DNA from: Mugil cephalus
Lineage: Eukaryota > Chordata > Actinopteri > Mugiliformes > Mugilidae
Assembly (NCBI RefSeq): GCF_022458985.1
Contig: NC_061771.1
Location: 23,862,001 to 23,926,000, forward strand
Reading direction: 5' to 3'
DNA: 64,000 bases
Position 1 is the first letter of the stretch. Every line of letters starts with the position of its first letter. A model generated the notes under the pieces. That model saw nothing but the letters and a program-made list of their open reading frames with translations. It was not told the DNA's origin and ran no database searches. This document shows, piece by piece, positions 12,701 through 24,000 of the stretch. The translations under genes were made by a program, and so were the position numbers.

Positions 12701-14472
12701 AGATTCATAATGTTATAAATTGAATAAAAATAACTAACTAATCATTTTGCTATAGACAAACAAAGCCTGTGATCTGGTTCAGGTTGTCAATTTGACTGAC
12801 AGCTTATTGCGTGTGCACTGCAGCCTTGTAACGACAGTCCGTCTGTGTCCTGCTGCTGTGTTTACATTAACACTGTGCTGTCACTTCCTCCTGCTGCTAT
12901 TCATAACCCCACCTCCACCTGAGCACTGTGAGTCTGTGTTGCCTAGAAGGTCCTGTGTTATTATCTCACTCACTGGTCAGACCTTAGCCTCTCTATATAA
13001 GGAGCAACGATGTCACACTGGACGATGGGGACGTCTCAGTCGGTATCAGCGTTCACGATGATCAGCTATTAACCAGAACCACGTCCTTATAGGGTCAAAA
13101 CATCCTTCTCCCTTTCTGTTTCATACAGCAGTTTGAAAACTATCCAATGTGGATGTTACTCAAAGTGGTAGTAGTTTATTTATTTAACAAAAAAAAAAAG
13201 AAAAGCAGAATACACTGAGAACACTGAAATAACTACAAAGTGTTTTAGAAACGTTTGCTGGAACCAAGGCGAAAAGTACAACTTTTCTGGAGCTGAGGTA
13301 CGAGCTACCTTCTCCTCGCTACATTAACTTTGACAACAATATTTATTGGACTTTTGCACCACTGGACTTCAGAGTAGCACATTTTGATTATTTAAGATCT
13401 CATCAGGACTTGAATCAGTTGATACATGATGTTGAAAGATCATGATCGGTACATCCTGACTGGACAGTCAACACAAAGCTTACTTTACATTATCAATAAT
13501 CAGTTCTCTTCAAAGTTTACTTTCTTTATGTGACCTCACAACAGTAAAATCGCATGAAGGCACAAAGCAAACCCAAGCTTTAAATCAAGTCACATGATGA
13601 ACATTTTCCAAAACTGTTGCTTCTACTTGTTTTATTTCTGGTTACCATGACAATATAAGTCCAGTTTCTGGTCTGAAGCTCATAAGCCTCGTAATAATTT
13701 GAATATTTAATTCAGTTGTCACCACTTTATTTGCAGTATCACTCGATTGTTTCGACACCACTTCTCATTCAGTTTTTAGTCTTTATTTTTAGTATTTCCC
13801 ACATTGAAGAGTAATAGTGACGACATCAAAACTACTAAGAAACACAAATCGATATAGTAGTAAACTAAAATTCTTCAAAGTAACCGTGTTTTACTATTTG
13901 GATATAGCTTTGTGCACTATTATTATTTTTTTGATAAAAACAAAGAGAAAAACCTCTGAAATGAGTCTAAACCTTTGACAGGTACAGTTTATCCCATAGG
14001 CATCGTGGCAAAAACCTGGTGAAATGTATCAGTAAATACAGCGAGACCTCATATCTGTGTTGGTTCAGTCAATCGCACAACAGCTCTTCACCTTTTTTAA
14101 TTAAATTCGCAATTTAGGTGCTATTACAAGCCAATGATTCAAACTAATGCGGCTGATCTCCATTAACATCTGTCACTCCTCTTGCTGTGCTCACCCTGCA
14201 TTACCCCGCCCCTGACTGGGGAATGGACTCTTATCATTATAGTATATATTTATAAATTATATTATATCCCACCATTCAACCATGTCATTGTGTTGTACAG
14301 TGATGTATCATGACAAATAAAGCACTTTATAAGTTAATGCAGATGAATGTATGAACATATGTCGGCCCCTGTTATTGTTCAGCTGTGACTGTGTGCTGTG
14401 TTGTCGTCTCTCCAGGTAGCTCCTCTGTGTCTGGGCAGGGCAGGTGCGTGCGTTGTGGCCGTCAGACTGTGA
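820..14472 (+). CDS. klhl5: Kelch-like protein 5, 3' part (BACK and six Kelch repeats)
   Basis: KLHL5 belongs to the BTB-BACK-Kelch family, whose members are typically substrate adaptors for cullin-3 ubiquitin ligases. Nine coding exons are visible: 820-1032, 4684-4870, 6137-6361, 6910-6985, 7205-7291, 9896-9970, 10306-10443, 11790-11961 and 14416-14472. All phases join, giving 409 residues and a TGA. The first two exons encode the BACK domain (LLTWVRHD, later [16 protein letters not shown]). The next seven encode six Kelch blades, each with a GG pair (VVGGRDG, AVGGHDG, AVGGRDG, AIGGHDA, AVGGYDG) and the usual Y/W residues. The motifs RRLQFGVAV and STHRHGLG are typical of the KLHL1/4/5 subgroup. 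Position next to wdr19 favours klhl5 over klhl4 or klhl1; I infer the symbol from that synteny. The BTB exons and start codon lie upstream of the window. The last exon is very short (18 residues plus stop), as expected for this subgroup. Confidence 0.93.
3090..3544 (-). mobile_element. Decayed Tc1-type transposon fragment interrupted by (TG)n
   Basis: The left edge carries a 'cataacattatgaccacc' end that I recognise from a very common fish Tc1-like element. The right edge is a degraded matching end ('gtcagtggttttaatgttgtgg'-like, 3519-3540). Read on the minus strand, short pieces match a Tc1 transposase: VLTWPPN around 3240-3260 and [16 protein letters not shown] around 3440-3490. The core is deleted, and a (TG)n microsatellite at 3306-3357 sits where transposase sequence is missing. 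It is not functional. Confidence 0.75.
3306..3357. repeat. (TG)26 microsatellite
   Basis: An uninterrupted TG dinucleotide run inside the Tc1 remnant of a klhl5 intron. Confidence 0.95.
4659..4683 (+). promoter_or_regulatory. (TG)11 directly against klhl5 3' splice site
   Basis: Eleven TG units (4659-4680) run straight into the TAG acceptor of the klhl5 exon at 4684, so the normal polypyrimidine tract is replaced by UG repeats. UG repeats beside 3' splice sites are known TDP-43 binding sites, for example in CFTR exon 9. That they act here is an inference. Confidence 0.55.
5190..6015. repeat. Fish interspersed repeat pieces flanking a MITE
   Basis: The segment near 5190-5230 ('caccatagactgtataaa') and the segment near 5935-6015 ('gcttatgacctatactgcag', 'ccaccaggggg') resemble the two halves of an abundant fish interspersed repeat I have seen repeatedly. 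Family name and exact ends are uncertain. A TTAA-type MITE lies between them. Confidence 0.4.
5507..5747. mobile_element. TTAA-flanked MITE (piggyBac-like ends)
   Basis: A 241-bp unit begins TTAACCCTCTGGGGT (5507-5521) and ends ACCCCAGAGGGTTAA (5733-5747). This gives an 11-bp perfect terminal inverted repeat, CCCTCTGGGGT, flanked by TTAA on both sides. TTAA target duplication is the hallmark of the piggyBac superfamily. The inside is AT-rich with no coding capacity, so it is a non-autonomous copy. Confidence 0.75.
6619..6661. repeat. (TG)n microsatellite with one interruption
   Basis: TG run with a single GCG interruption in the klhl5 intron after the second Kelch exon. Confidence 0.9.
8925..9130. 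repeat. Probable fish interspersed repeat (CTAA-rich body)
   Basis: The body has repeated 'taatccctaatcctaaacataacc' type words and ends with 'caagtgaggacaaaatgtcct'. This pattern recurs in fish introns. I could not define ends or family. Confidence 0.4.
9600..9643. repeat. (CA)22 microsatellite
   Basis: A pure CA run in a klhl5 intron. Confidence 0.95.
9737..9776. repeat. (CA)20 microsatellite
   Basis: A second pure CA run, about 94 bp after the first. Confidence 0.95.
10664..10985 (-). mobile_element. Second decayed Tc1 fragment of the same family
   Basis: It starts with 'tatacaccgatcaggcataa' and the 'cataacattatgacc' word seen at 3094. It keeps 'cagatacttg.tcagttt.ggatctagt' and 'aggcagaacattg', also shared with the copy at 3090-3544, and ends in a 'cttgtcagtgct'-like end. 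The transposase frame is lost. Confidence 0.7.
11416..11477. repeat. Perfect 62-bp palindrome with (TA)14 centre
   Basis: The left arm CCCCAAAGGGCAATTAG (11416-11432) and right arm CTAATTGCCCTTTGGGG (11461-11477) are exact reverse complements around 28 bp of alternating TA. The whole unit is self-complementary and could extrude as a cruciform or fold as a hairpin in RNA. Confidence 0.95.
11570..11665 (+). mobile_element. 3' tail of a non-LTR retroposon
   Basis: The words 'tgtacactgtataatgacaa' and 'taaagggcattctattct' match the typical 3' end of fish L2-type elements. These end in 'tgacaataaag' followed by a short tandem tail, here (ATTCT)n. The family is inferred. Confidence 0.55.
11662..11776. 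repeat. (ATTCT)n pentanucleotide tract beside klhl5 acceptor
   Basis: Tandem ATTCT units with a few ATGCT variants, ending 13 bp before the exon that starts at 11790. It probably grew from the tail of the upstream retroposon. Confidence 0.9.
11962..14415 (+). other. Last klhl5 intron
   Basis: 2.45 kb of AT-rich sequence with no recognisable exon or named repeat. It ends with TCTCTCCAG before the 57-nt terminal coding exon. Confidence 0.7.
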
Positions 14473-16534
14473 AACTGTAAACATTTTAATGGATGGACTG
14501 TGCACGACGCAGCTGAGAGACCCTCCTCCATGACATTGAAGGGACGCCAAGTGACTCGTCTACCTACAGCAGGAAACAAAGGACCGGTTTCTGGACACAC
14601 TTCAGGTTTTGCTCTTCAGCAAAGTCCCTCTCCTCCGTGCTCCCTAATCACCGTGATTTTAAGGAAGATGGTTAAGGCACACGTCTGGTGTCGGTTTCAA
14701 GAACTGCCCAATTAGCAGCGATGGAGCTTGCGGCGTTTATCTGAGCATGACGGCACAGCTGTCTCGCAGGTATTTTGTTCCCGTAGACAAGGTGGCACAC
14801 ACACACTCACACACACTCACTCTCACACATAAACCCACACGGCTGCTTAGCTTCTGTTTCTGCTGACGAAAAGGTGACAAACGGAAATTGCCAAGGCTGC
14901 CTCATCACTTCATACCTGATCTGATAGCATTGTACCGATGCTATTTTAATACGTTGCCCATTATTTTTTTTACGCTGCAGCTGGAAAGCTCTCCACCGCC
15001 GACACACAAAAGAAAGACTTTTGACATAATCGGCACAGCCTCACGAACATGTTTTTTTGTGAAGCGCTTCATTGTTTTGCAGTGAAAACCACATCACGTT
15101 CTAATATGTCTGTGCGTGCGTCTTCCTCGTTACATCAGCTCACATCTGAGGCTTCTGCATACCGCGGTATGCAAACGTATTGTGGCTTTTTAACAAGCGG
15201 CACCGGAAGATTATGCAACTTGTTTTTTTTTGTTTTTTTTTTTCATCTGTTTTTTTTCTTCTGCTTTTCTCCATAATTGAGATTCATTAAGCTGCGTTTG
15301 TAGGTTTACAAACCAGAGTAATGGTAATAATATTAATGCTGACACTGTGGCCCTTTGTTGATCCCTGCAGGGAAATTTTGTTTCCAATTTCCTCCGGAGC
15401 ACAAGGTCGCCCGTTTACCAGCCTGGTTTCGCGGTCAGTCGAGCTTTTCTGTCTCTCTGCTACCTTATTTTCCTCCACTATAGATGCCGCGTCATTGTGT
15501 GTGTGTGTGTGTGTGTACACATGTTGGGTGTTCAGAGATTGCAAGGAGTATATTTTTATCTCAAATGAGAATCCCCCCCCTCCACCACCACCACCACCAT
15601 CCACCTCCACCATCTCCTCCTCCTTCCACTCTCTACGTCTTTTATTCCCTGCTGCTTTCTCTTCATTCCCATTTTCCCTTTTCATCATCGCACACACACA
15701 CAGGCGCGTGCGTGCGCACACATACACGCACCCTAGTTTCAGAGCAGAGCTGGATACTCAGACAAAAATTAACAACAGAACGTACAATAATGAGACCGTG
15801 AATTTAATAACGTTGTTTGATGTGGAGTTCAAAGCGTTATTGGATCCGATGCTGCTGTAGACAAAGTGTCAGACGGAAGGGGAAGGTGAATCGTGTGAAA
15901 TGAACTCATGTGTTCATACTTTGAGTAAACTTACATGACAAGAGGCTTCAAGAACGCAGAGTCACGGTCGTTTGGGACAATACTCACATTCTCTATTAAT
16001 GTTAGGGTAGATTAGGGTAGTGGCTGTGGTCTGGCACTAAACTGAGACAGCTGAGGTTAGATTAAGGGCCTATGTGTTATGTCAGTGAGTGTCCTAACAG
16101 AAAGAAAAAGCCGTACAAACGTTTGTGTTTATGTGTAGCCTTAAAGAGGAAAAGCAGGGAGGAAAACCTCCCTGACAGCGAGAGGCAAAGCAGGCATCCT
16201 GTCTGAACTGACAGATCTGGAGCTAATGTAGCCCCCAGGATGCTCTGTACAAACAACACGCGGACATATCGCACACACGTGTAACAAAGACGCACTTAAT
16301 CACACAGCTGAAAGCCAAGCGCCCCGGGAGCCAGTGGAAACTGAAAAGCTGCCCAAAAATGTGCCGGCGTGATATCAGATAAAAACAGGGACGGGCGGCC
16401 TCTCGGTTCACTGCGGTCGAGCTGATGTTTATTTGAGCCTGACACGCTGCTGCCGCTGCTGCATTATTCTATTTTCTCCACCTTAAAACCTTCCCACTCC
16501 TTATTCTCTTTATATCACAGAGGAGCTTGCTCTG

Positions 16535-16635
16535 GAGGTTGCAGGCCGGTTATTGTGAGGCGTCTTGAGACAATTTGTATTGTTATCGGCGCTATATAAA
16601 TAAAATTGAAGAAGAAGAAGAAGAAGAAGAAGAAG
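16535..16635 (+). repeat. Retroposon 3' tail with (GAA)n
   Basis: 'gaggcgtcttgagacaattt' and 'ggcgctatataaataaaatt' are the familiar tail of fish SINE/LINE-type elements. A run of GAA units follows at 16608-16634. Confidence 0.5.
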
Positions 16636-16897
16636 TGTGCCAACTCCATGTAATGAAGTGTGATTTCAGGCAGAGCTAAAAATAAATATATAAATAAGTA
16701 AATAAAAAAAAGACATTCCAAATCAAACTACATTATGTATATATTATGTACATATGAATAAATATAAAATCTGTATGCAGCCTTATTGCCATTATACTGT
16801 GTATCATACAGTTCCTACTAAATATTCAGTGCCATGTGTTACTGTGTGCTATTGTTTTTTTTTTTTTGTACCATGAATTCAGATGATGAAGAGGTGT

Positions 16898-16903
16898 AAT
16901 AAA
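16898..16903 (+). terminator. Candidate klhl5 polyadenylation signal AATAAA
   Basis: AATAAA about 2.4 kb after the klhl5 stop, outside the recognised repeats. Other AATAAA words nearby lie in a repeat, so this is only a candidate. Confidence 0.3.
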
Positions 16904-18107
16904 GACGACAGTTGGTGGGGAACAGCACAGCTGCTCATCCTCTCTTTTTCTACCGATGTTCGTCTTTTACTAAATAATATACGTACATTATCCCCTGCTG
17001 TAATATCCTGTTATTGGTCTTTTTTATACATTAAAGTCAACATGTGATTTAACACTTGCTTCTGTTGTTTTTTTCTTTTTTCTTCCTCATAAAAGCCCAA
17101 CACATAGATCGATGTAAATCACATTTACAATACAGATGTTTCTGCTGGCAGCTTGAATTCGTCACAATCCCAATAAATGCCGTTGTGGTGTAAATTTCTT
17201 TATGTGTGGCTCTTAACTGTGACAGCCCTCCCATTAGCGCGCCTCTCTAGTGATGATCTGTGGTGTTTAAGGGTTTCTGTGTAGGTTTTTGGCTGCGGAC
17301 GTGCGGCTCTGAGCTCATTTTCCACACCTGGAGGTTAATGCGAGGCCTAATTATTCCTAAAAATAGATTATGTAGCTTAAAAGCTGCACGCCAGAGACCC
17401 AGCAGCGAGTGGAAAGCGTTCGCCGGGGTGGAACGAGCGTTTGAGGAAGAGGAACGCTCACAATTTACACAGACTTTAACCCCGGGACAGCGACCGGTAG
17501 CCAGCTGATTCGCTCTGTTATTTATTGCGAGGGAAGCTTTAAATCATAAGCGGTTCTGACAAACGGCTCCCGGCGGCGCTGAGAAATGATGCCGGTGACC
17601 TTGGCTTAGCGCCTTAGCGGCACCTGAGTCTATTGCGCCTGACAGAAACAAGAGGGAGACAGAAAGGTGCCGTCTGATCCCCGTGTTCGACATTCCAGAT
17701 GAGGGAATAATCCGCAGGGTTGCTGCTGCGCCTCTTACCACACACGCGTTGAATTCATTCATTCATTCATGACTGCGGGAGTCGGGCTTCAGTGTGTGTG
17801 CAAAAATGACGCAGGAAACACCAGGAATGTTTCCTTTTGATTGATCACCCCTGGATTTTGCTGGATTTTATGTGTCGCCCAGTAAAAACACAAAAACGTG
17901 AAGATGCCAGTGAGTTAGGACGAGCTTTTCGATCTCAAAGATCCCCGAGGGGGAAATAAATGTTAACAGGTGCGTTTATTAGCCCTGATGGTGTTGCCAC
18001 AGCTCAGAGGCCTCTGCGGGCCCCCATCTGCCATCGCTCCGTGTCATCGTGTTGTGTCATGTGAGTTCTTGTCGGGTTTCAAGCACTCAAACAAACATGA
18101 TCCCAGG

Positions 18108-18310
18108 CCAAGGACCCCCAAACTGATGGAGAGTTTAAGTAGGGACCCCCTACCTACCTACTATATGTTTTAATTATTAAACTTGGCCTAGTGCCATTTA
18201 TAAATATACCTTGTTAATATCATTTTGCATTCAACAAAGCTGTTCATATAATACACAGGTTCAAATATTATTTTTTTATTATTATTTCAAACATAAAATC
18301 ATACCTGTTT
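18108..18310. repeat. Dispersed repeat, related to 27030-27420
   Basis: Shares the word 'ggcctagtgc..tttataaatata' and flanking AT-rich sequence with a copy in a wdr19 intron. It also contains 'ggccaaggaccccc', a phrase common in fish MITEs. Ends undefined. Confidence 0.45.
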
Positions 18311-20563
18311 GTGTTCTTTACAAAACTCAGCCAAGACAATGCCAGTTTTTCATCTGGGAACACTTTGTATTTTAATCTGTGTTCTGTTATTTTGAACATG
18401 AAGCATTAGAAATGAGCAGCAGACTAAATAATGTATTATCTCCTGCATTTCCTTTCCCCCCTTTTCTAATTTGTGCACCAAACCCCTACTCCTTAAACTT
18501 TAGATTCTGCTTAGTCACTGTACATCCATCCTGCCTGTATGTGAACCTGGACCTCATTAACCAGTCACCTGGGAAGGTTTCAGCACCGGTGGTGTTCTGT
18601 AAGTGTTGTCATACTCACAAGATCCTGTAAAGATCAGATGCTGCAGAGTAAATATGTCTTGCATACGTAATGTCCTCCTCCGATAGAGATCTGTGGTTTC
18701 TGTCACTTCTAAAAACTTATTTCAGGACCGTCTGTGACACCTGCGTTATCCCCACTGGACGCATTCATGCTGCTGTGGGATTTCTTCTGAGAGAATAACG
18801 ATCAAGGACCGGAGACTGTGTGAAAAGCAAAAACATGATCAGAACCTCATTTCCTCAGCAGCTGAAAAAAAACAACTACAAAAAAACAGGTTAATAGTGA
18901 CAACTGATTTCACTACTTTGCTGTTCATCTTTTAAAGCGTACCACACACTGCAAACGCTGTACTCACTTGGGGTTTATGTCTTGCTGAGAAATAACCCCC
19001 CCACCCCCCCTAAAAAAAATTCACACACTTATTTTTTATCATTTTTTTTTTCTCATCTCTCCGCTCCAATTTTAACAGTTTGCTCAAAAATCACACAGCT
19101 GCTCCTTTCAGCGCATCATAATGAGATCTGAGTCAGCAGGGCGCATTCTGCTTCGGCATGCCGGAGCACAGTGAGGGGTGTTGGTGTCACACAGCTGGAG
19201 TTTTACCCCCACCACCCCCCACACCCACTGCCAGCTGCCTGGTTTTGGACTGTAAAGCATCTGCCGTGCTTCCATCAACGTACATGTGAGAACACACGGA
19301 GGCTGCGGTGTCACAACGCACAACATTTTCCCATGCCTCTGGTGAATCGTGAAAGAAGAAGAAGAAGAAGCTGACCTTGATTTATTCACAAGATGAACAG
19401 AACAATGGGACAGTTGAGGTGTCCAGAGTTGAGTTGTAAAGAACTGGAGGAAGTGTTTCCATTCTGTCAAAGAGCTTCGCTGAACACTTACAGGGCACCA
19501 GAAAAAGAAAAAAACAACATAAAACAGAAGAACAGACGTTGCAGATGAAAGGATTTGATTTGATTTGACAGTGGGAAAAAAAATGAAACAAAGTTCAATT
19601 AAATTTTACAATGCTGCCACCTACTGGCTTGGTACTGTCACTGCCTCTACTTCAGGGGGCCGGTTCCCCGAGATCTCAGATTTAAGAGGCCTGACCTCAT
19701 GCAGACAACAAACAAGCTTTCAGAAATCTGCTTATCCTGCTGACGTACATCAGAAAAGTCTGCCTAGTTCTTCTGTCGTCATTATTTCTGTTGACATCAT
19801 AACATATAAGATACTAGAGCTTTCCAAACCGTACACATGGAGATTATGCAGATTCTTTTTCTGATTAATCTCTCTTCTATGTATTGCAGCTCATATGATG
19901 CTCAGAAATGACAAATGCATCTCCATGGGTCATAAAATCTGTACTGTGGAGTTGCTTTGACAATAGAAACTATTTGTTCTATTCTATAAATCCAGAAAAT
20001 ATAGAAACCTGCTGAGCTGCAGAAGAGGAAAGTAGTAAACACACATAAACCAGTGTGTTCGTCAGGTTAAAGCCGATGGCAATGACATAATCTACCGTGA
20101 AGTCAACTACTTGGTCATAAACTGCTGGGAAGTGAGCCAAACTTTCTGCAACTCAACCTTTTGTAAAGAAATAGTCCATTTAAATGCATTTTAAACAAGA
20201 TTGAGATGAGTGATTTTCAAAGTGTGTTCTTGGCCCCCATACGTTCAAATAAAATTATATGGTCATATAGTCTGTGGTTTGGACTAAGAGATTAATGTGG
20301 CACTTATGTAGAAATGTGAAAGGATGTAGATGGATTGCTGCCCTAAATCTGTACGTTATTTTATTTATTGAGTTACATTTAAGCTACGTAATAAAGGGTA
20401 TTAGAAATTTTCCCTTATTGCTGAATTTATTTCTACCATCCTGGAACATTTGAGATGTAGTAAGAAAAAAGACGTGCTGCTTTTAACTTTTAACTTGTGT
20501 ATCTAATGTGTGTGTGTGTGTCCCACTCCATTACAATGGACGAATTATTATCAGTGATTAAAT

Positions 20564-20874
20564 CAGGGCTCTCAAGTCTCACAATATGTTTACACACTCA
20601 CATGCCACACACAACATTTTTCACGCAAGTGGTAAAAGTCGCCGCACATTAGTAACAGACTGTATATGAAAGAAATTAGTGATCTATGAATGGATGAGGC
20701 AAAGACAGACTGTTCTGCTTGAATCAGCGACCTATCAGCCAATCACAAAATAGTTAGTATTTCTCGTTGCCAGGTGAAATAGCACTTCACACACTTCACT
20801 ATCGCCCAGCTCAAAAAAATTAAAAATTAAAAAAAAATCTCACTCTAAGCCAAGTTCAAAACTTGAGAGCCCTG
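20564..20874. mobile_element. hAT-type MITE with near-perfect 8-bp target duplication
   Basis: The terminal inverted repeat CAGGGCTCTCAAGT (20564-20577) matches ACTTGAGAGCCCTG (20861-20874) exactly. The flanking 8-mers are GATTAAAT (20556-20563) and GATTAGAT (20875-20882), 7 of 8 identical, as expected for a hAT insertion. The 311-bp interior has no coding capacity. Confidence 0.8.
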
Positions 20875-20966
20875 GATTAGATAAAACATTGAATCTTGAA
20901 TAAAAATAAATAAATAATTACTCCGGAACTTAAAAGATGTTGGAGGCCCCTCATTGGCTGCGGACC

Positions 20967-20980
20967 GTTGCCCTGACAAC
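20967..20980 (+). promoter_or_regulatory. Candidate RFX X-box upstream of wdr19
   Basis: GTTGCCCTGACAAC matches the palindromic X-box GTTGCCATGGCAAC at 12 of 14 positions. It lies 119 bp before the wdr19 start codon, with an inverted CCAAT (ATTGG, 20952-20958 region) just upstream. RFX factors drive intraflagellar transport genes, so the site fits the function of wdr19. Binding is not shown by sequence alone. Confidence 0.65.
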
Positions 20981-21098
20981 ATCGCCATAGTATCCGTAGA
21001 CGCTTCAGAGTGAAGCATTGTGGGTAACACACACAACCGTTCAACTCGAAGATGTTCTGAGAAGAAACTCCAAGTTTAAGTGATTAAATGAGACAAAT

Positions 21099-24000
21099 AT
21101 GAAGGTTGGTACCAGAGAAAAAAACTTAAAATACCATCTTTACGTGCGCTTTTACGAATTCTGTGGGTGACTTTTAACAGTAACCGCGCTTCGGCTAACG
21201 TTACTGGGGTAGCTCATGGAAACCAAGCTATTATGTTAGCAAAGGTAACGTTAGTTATTGTTTTGGTAATAATGTTTCCCAAAGTCAGCTAACGAATTGG
21301 TTTTTCTAGACGTTCGGCATTTTTTTTTTACAGGATGAGCACATATATGAACTAAGATACTAAGACATTTTATGAAGTTAAGAACATGCAAAAACTGTTA
21401 AAAAAAATACTGTGGCGCTAACTAGTTAATAGCCAAAATAACACATTAACACAGTCCGTCGACATTACTTACGCTACTAACACAATATTACCTCTTGCAA
21501 GTTATATGTTTGCAGCTCTGGTGAAATTTTAGGCATCTTGACTAATTTCAGCAGATACAGTTAAGACATGGGTTTAGGCCAGTGAATTGTCATATTGGAA
21601 ATAGCATAAGTTGATAACGTTACTGGACATGTTGCTACCATTGACTTTTACATGTGTATGCATTAAAAACACATGCTAGGTCATTTGATTTAAAATGTTA
21701 TATATTTGAAATCCAGCTTGAGTTGTGGTTGTGGTGAAGAGATCTAAGTCCACTAGACTCACAGAAGATGATAAAGTGATGTTATGTTTAATGCAGTAAT
21801 CTTCTGATTCTTCCAATCAGACACATAGACAAAAACAGCTTAAAATGTCGTCTTTATGCCTTCAGAGTGTTTTCATCCTCGCTGACAAAGCCTGGGTGGG
21901 TTCTGGCCTGCTCTACAAGTGGCAGAAATCCCTTGGTAATTACATCGCTGTTGCAGGGTGAGTAATGATAGAGACTGCATCTCTTATACAGCCGTGTTAT
22001 TCAAGATTCAAATCAGCACAGTAATTAAAACCGTCTGTTTTTCTGACATGCATAGGCAGGACAACACAGTGAAAATATTTGATCGACATGGACACAAGTG
22101 GGCTGAGCTCAACCTCACGGGGTAAGTGTGAGAACATCAGTTACACTTAGTTTAGGTATTTACCACTCTCTGCTTAAAAATACTTTACATTGAGTTCCTT
22201 TATCCCGTTTTTTCTTCCTCCTACACCTCTCAGGCGCTGTGTTGGGATGGACTGGGATAAGGATGGGGACATTTTGGCAGTGATAGCTGCAAAATCCAGC
22301 TCCATTTACCTCTGGGATGCCAGTGGCAATAAAACATCCCAAATAGATAGCGGCATGAGGTATGACAAGTGTCAGCAGTGTGGAAATTATCAGCCGACGC
22401 AAGTTGGGATGTGACGCTGACGATTTGTTTCCCACTATTGGTGGTTTCAACAGAGATCAGATGTCCTTCATCTTGTGGTCAAAGACTGGCCCCCTGTTGG
22501 CAGTTGGGACAGTCAAAGGAAACCTGTTGATCTATAATCAGCAGACTTCCCGCAAGATCCCCGTGCTGGGTAATAAAAAACAAAAAACACAAAATGACTA
22601 TACGCAGTTTTTATGTTTTTTTTTTACTCACTTTTTAGTCACTTCTGTAACGTTGATTGTCTTATTCTCTCCCTCCTCGTACTTGCTAGGTAAACACACC
22701 AAGAAGATCACCTGTGGGTGCTGGAGTAGTCAGAATCTTCTGGCTCTAGGAAGTGACGACAACACGCTAAGCATCAGCAATCATGAGGGCGACACCGTCA
22801 GACAGGTACTCAGTTTACATTCACATTAATATTAATGTAATGTTAATTTACATTAATATACTCGCTTCACCTGTGTCATCTGTTGACTGTATCACTTAAA
22901 TATGATACAACTTTAGTTTCTTGGTCACTGATTTTAAAAGCATCTATTATCGGAAAACTTGTCATTGTCGTAGCAATACACAAAATACAACAACAACCAA
23001 AGGCGGTGTGAGATAATGACTTGACTGTAGCACAAGTGCATGTAAAGAAAGATAAATGTCCATTTACTTCTCTTATTTGGGATTCTCTTTGAGCTGTTAA
23101 ATACCTATATGGCTACAGCGTCTAATGTCGGTGGCCATTGATTTAAGAAAATCTTCTCTGTGATCATCTCCTCTTTTCTCTGAGAGTGAACAGATCTTTT
23201 AATGATGAAAGGACTCAGCTAATGACATTTGTCAGCTAAGTGGCACTGCAACCTGCGGTTAGAGAAGAAGCTGGAAACCGGATTGTGAATGAGGATGTCA
23301 CAGCAGTCTTAGTGATGGGATGGGGATACTGTATATGATATACAAGTTCAAGAAACACACTGAGATTTTTTTTGGAAAAATATCAGAATGCGCAGTATCT
23401 CGAGGAAAGAGTAAGAGAAAATAAAGCTGCAGTTATACCTGCCTGATCTTTTGGCAGACAACGCTGAGAGGTGAACCTGCAGAAATTTACTTTTCTGTAA
23501 TGAAAACGGATGAAAGGTCTTCACAAGGAGAGAGCACTGTAAGTGAATTCTTCACAAATTTCTCAAAGTGTACAGCATGTTTTTGGCTACTGACTTTCTT
23601 TGAGATAACCTGTTTAATCTAAAATGTTTGGAAAGTCCACAACATAGACATTCACATCTTTGCAATCACTGACCTTTCAGGTGAGCGTGTCCGTGGATAA
23701 GAGGATATTGATGCTTTTCAATTTCAACGACCCTGAGAACCCGATAGAACTGGCCTTCGAGCGCCGCTATGGAAACATCGTGTCCTACCGCTGGTACTGC
23801 ATATGCACAAACACTCGCACACTTCCAGACACTGAATCGTGTCTGATACTTGCACTAAAGTTTGTTTTTGCTCTCTGTATAGGTACGGTGATGGGTATAT
23901 ACTCATTGGATTTTCCCATGGATACTTTGTGGTGATTTCCACACACATCAGGGAGATAGGGCACGAGCTCTATCAGGCTCACAATCATAAAGACAGTCTC

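Larger units (their letters stand above)
14473..21098. other. klhl5 3' UTR and spacer before wdr19
   Basis: A 6.6-kb non-coding stretch. The first part must contain the klhl5 3' UTR; a usable AATAAA occurs at 16898-16903, but the true end cannot be set from sequence. It also holds a CCACCA-rich low-complexity tract (15578-15615), a retroposon tail with (GAA)n (16535-16635), repeat pieces near 18108-18310, a hAT MITE (20564-20874) and the wdr19 promoter. Open frames here are low-complexity and unsupported. Confidence 0.7.

Noticed and set aside
15287-15860. Overlapping frames of 146 and 179 codons on opposite strands with poly-Pro and poly-Gly
   Set aside because: They come from CCACCA and CT-rich low-complexity DNA, with no family match, no codon pattern and no splice support.
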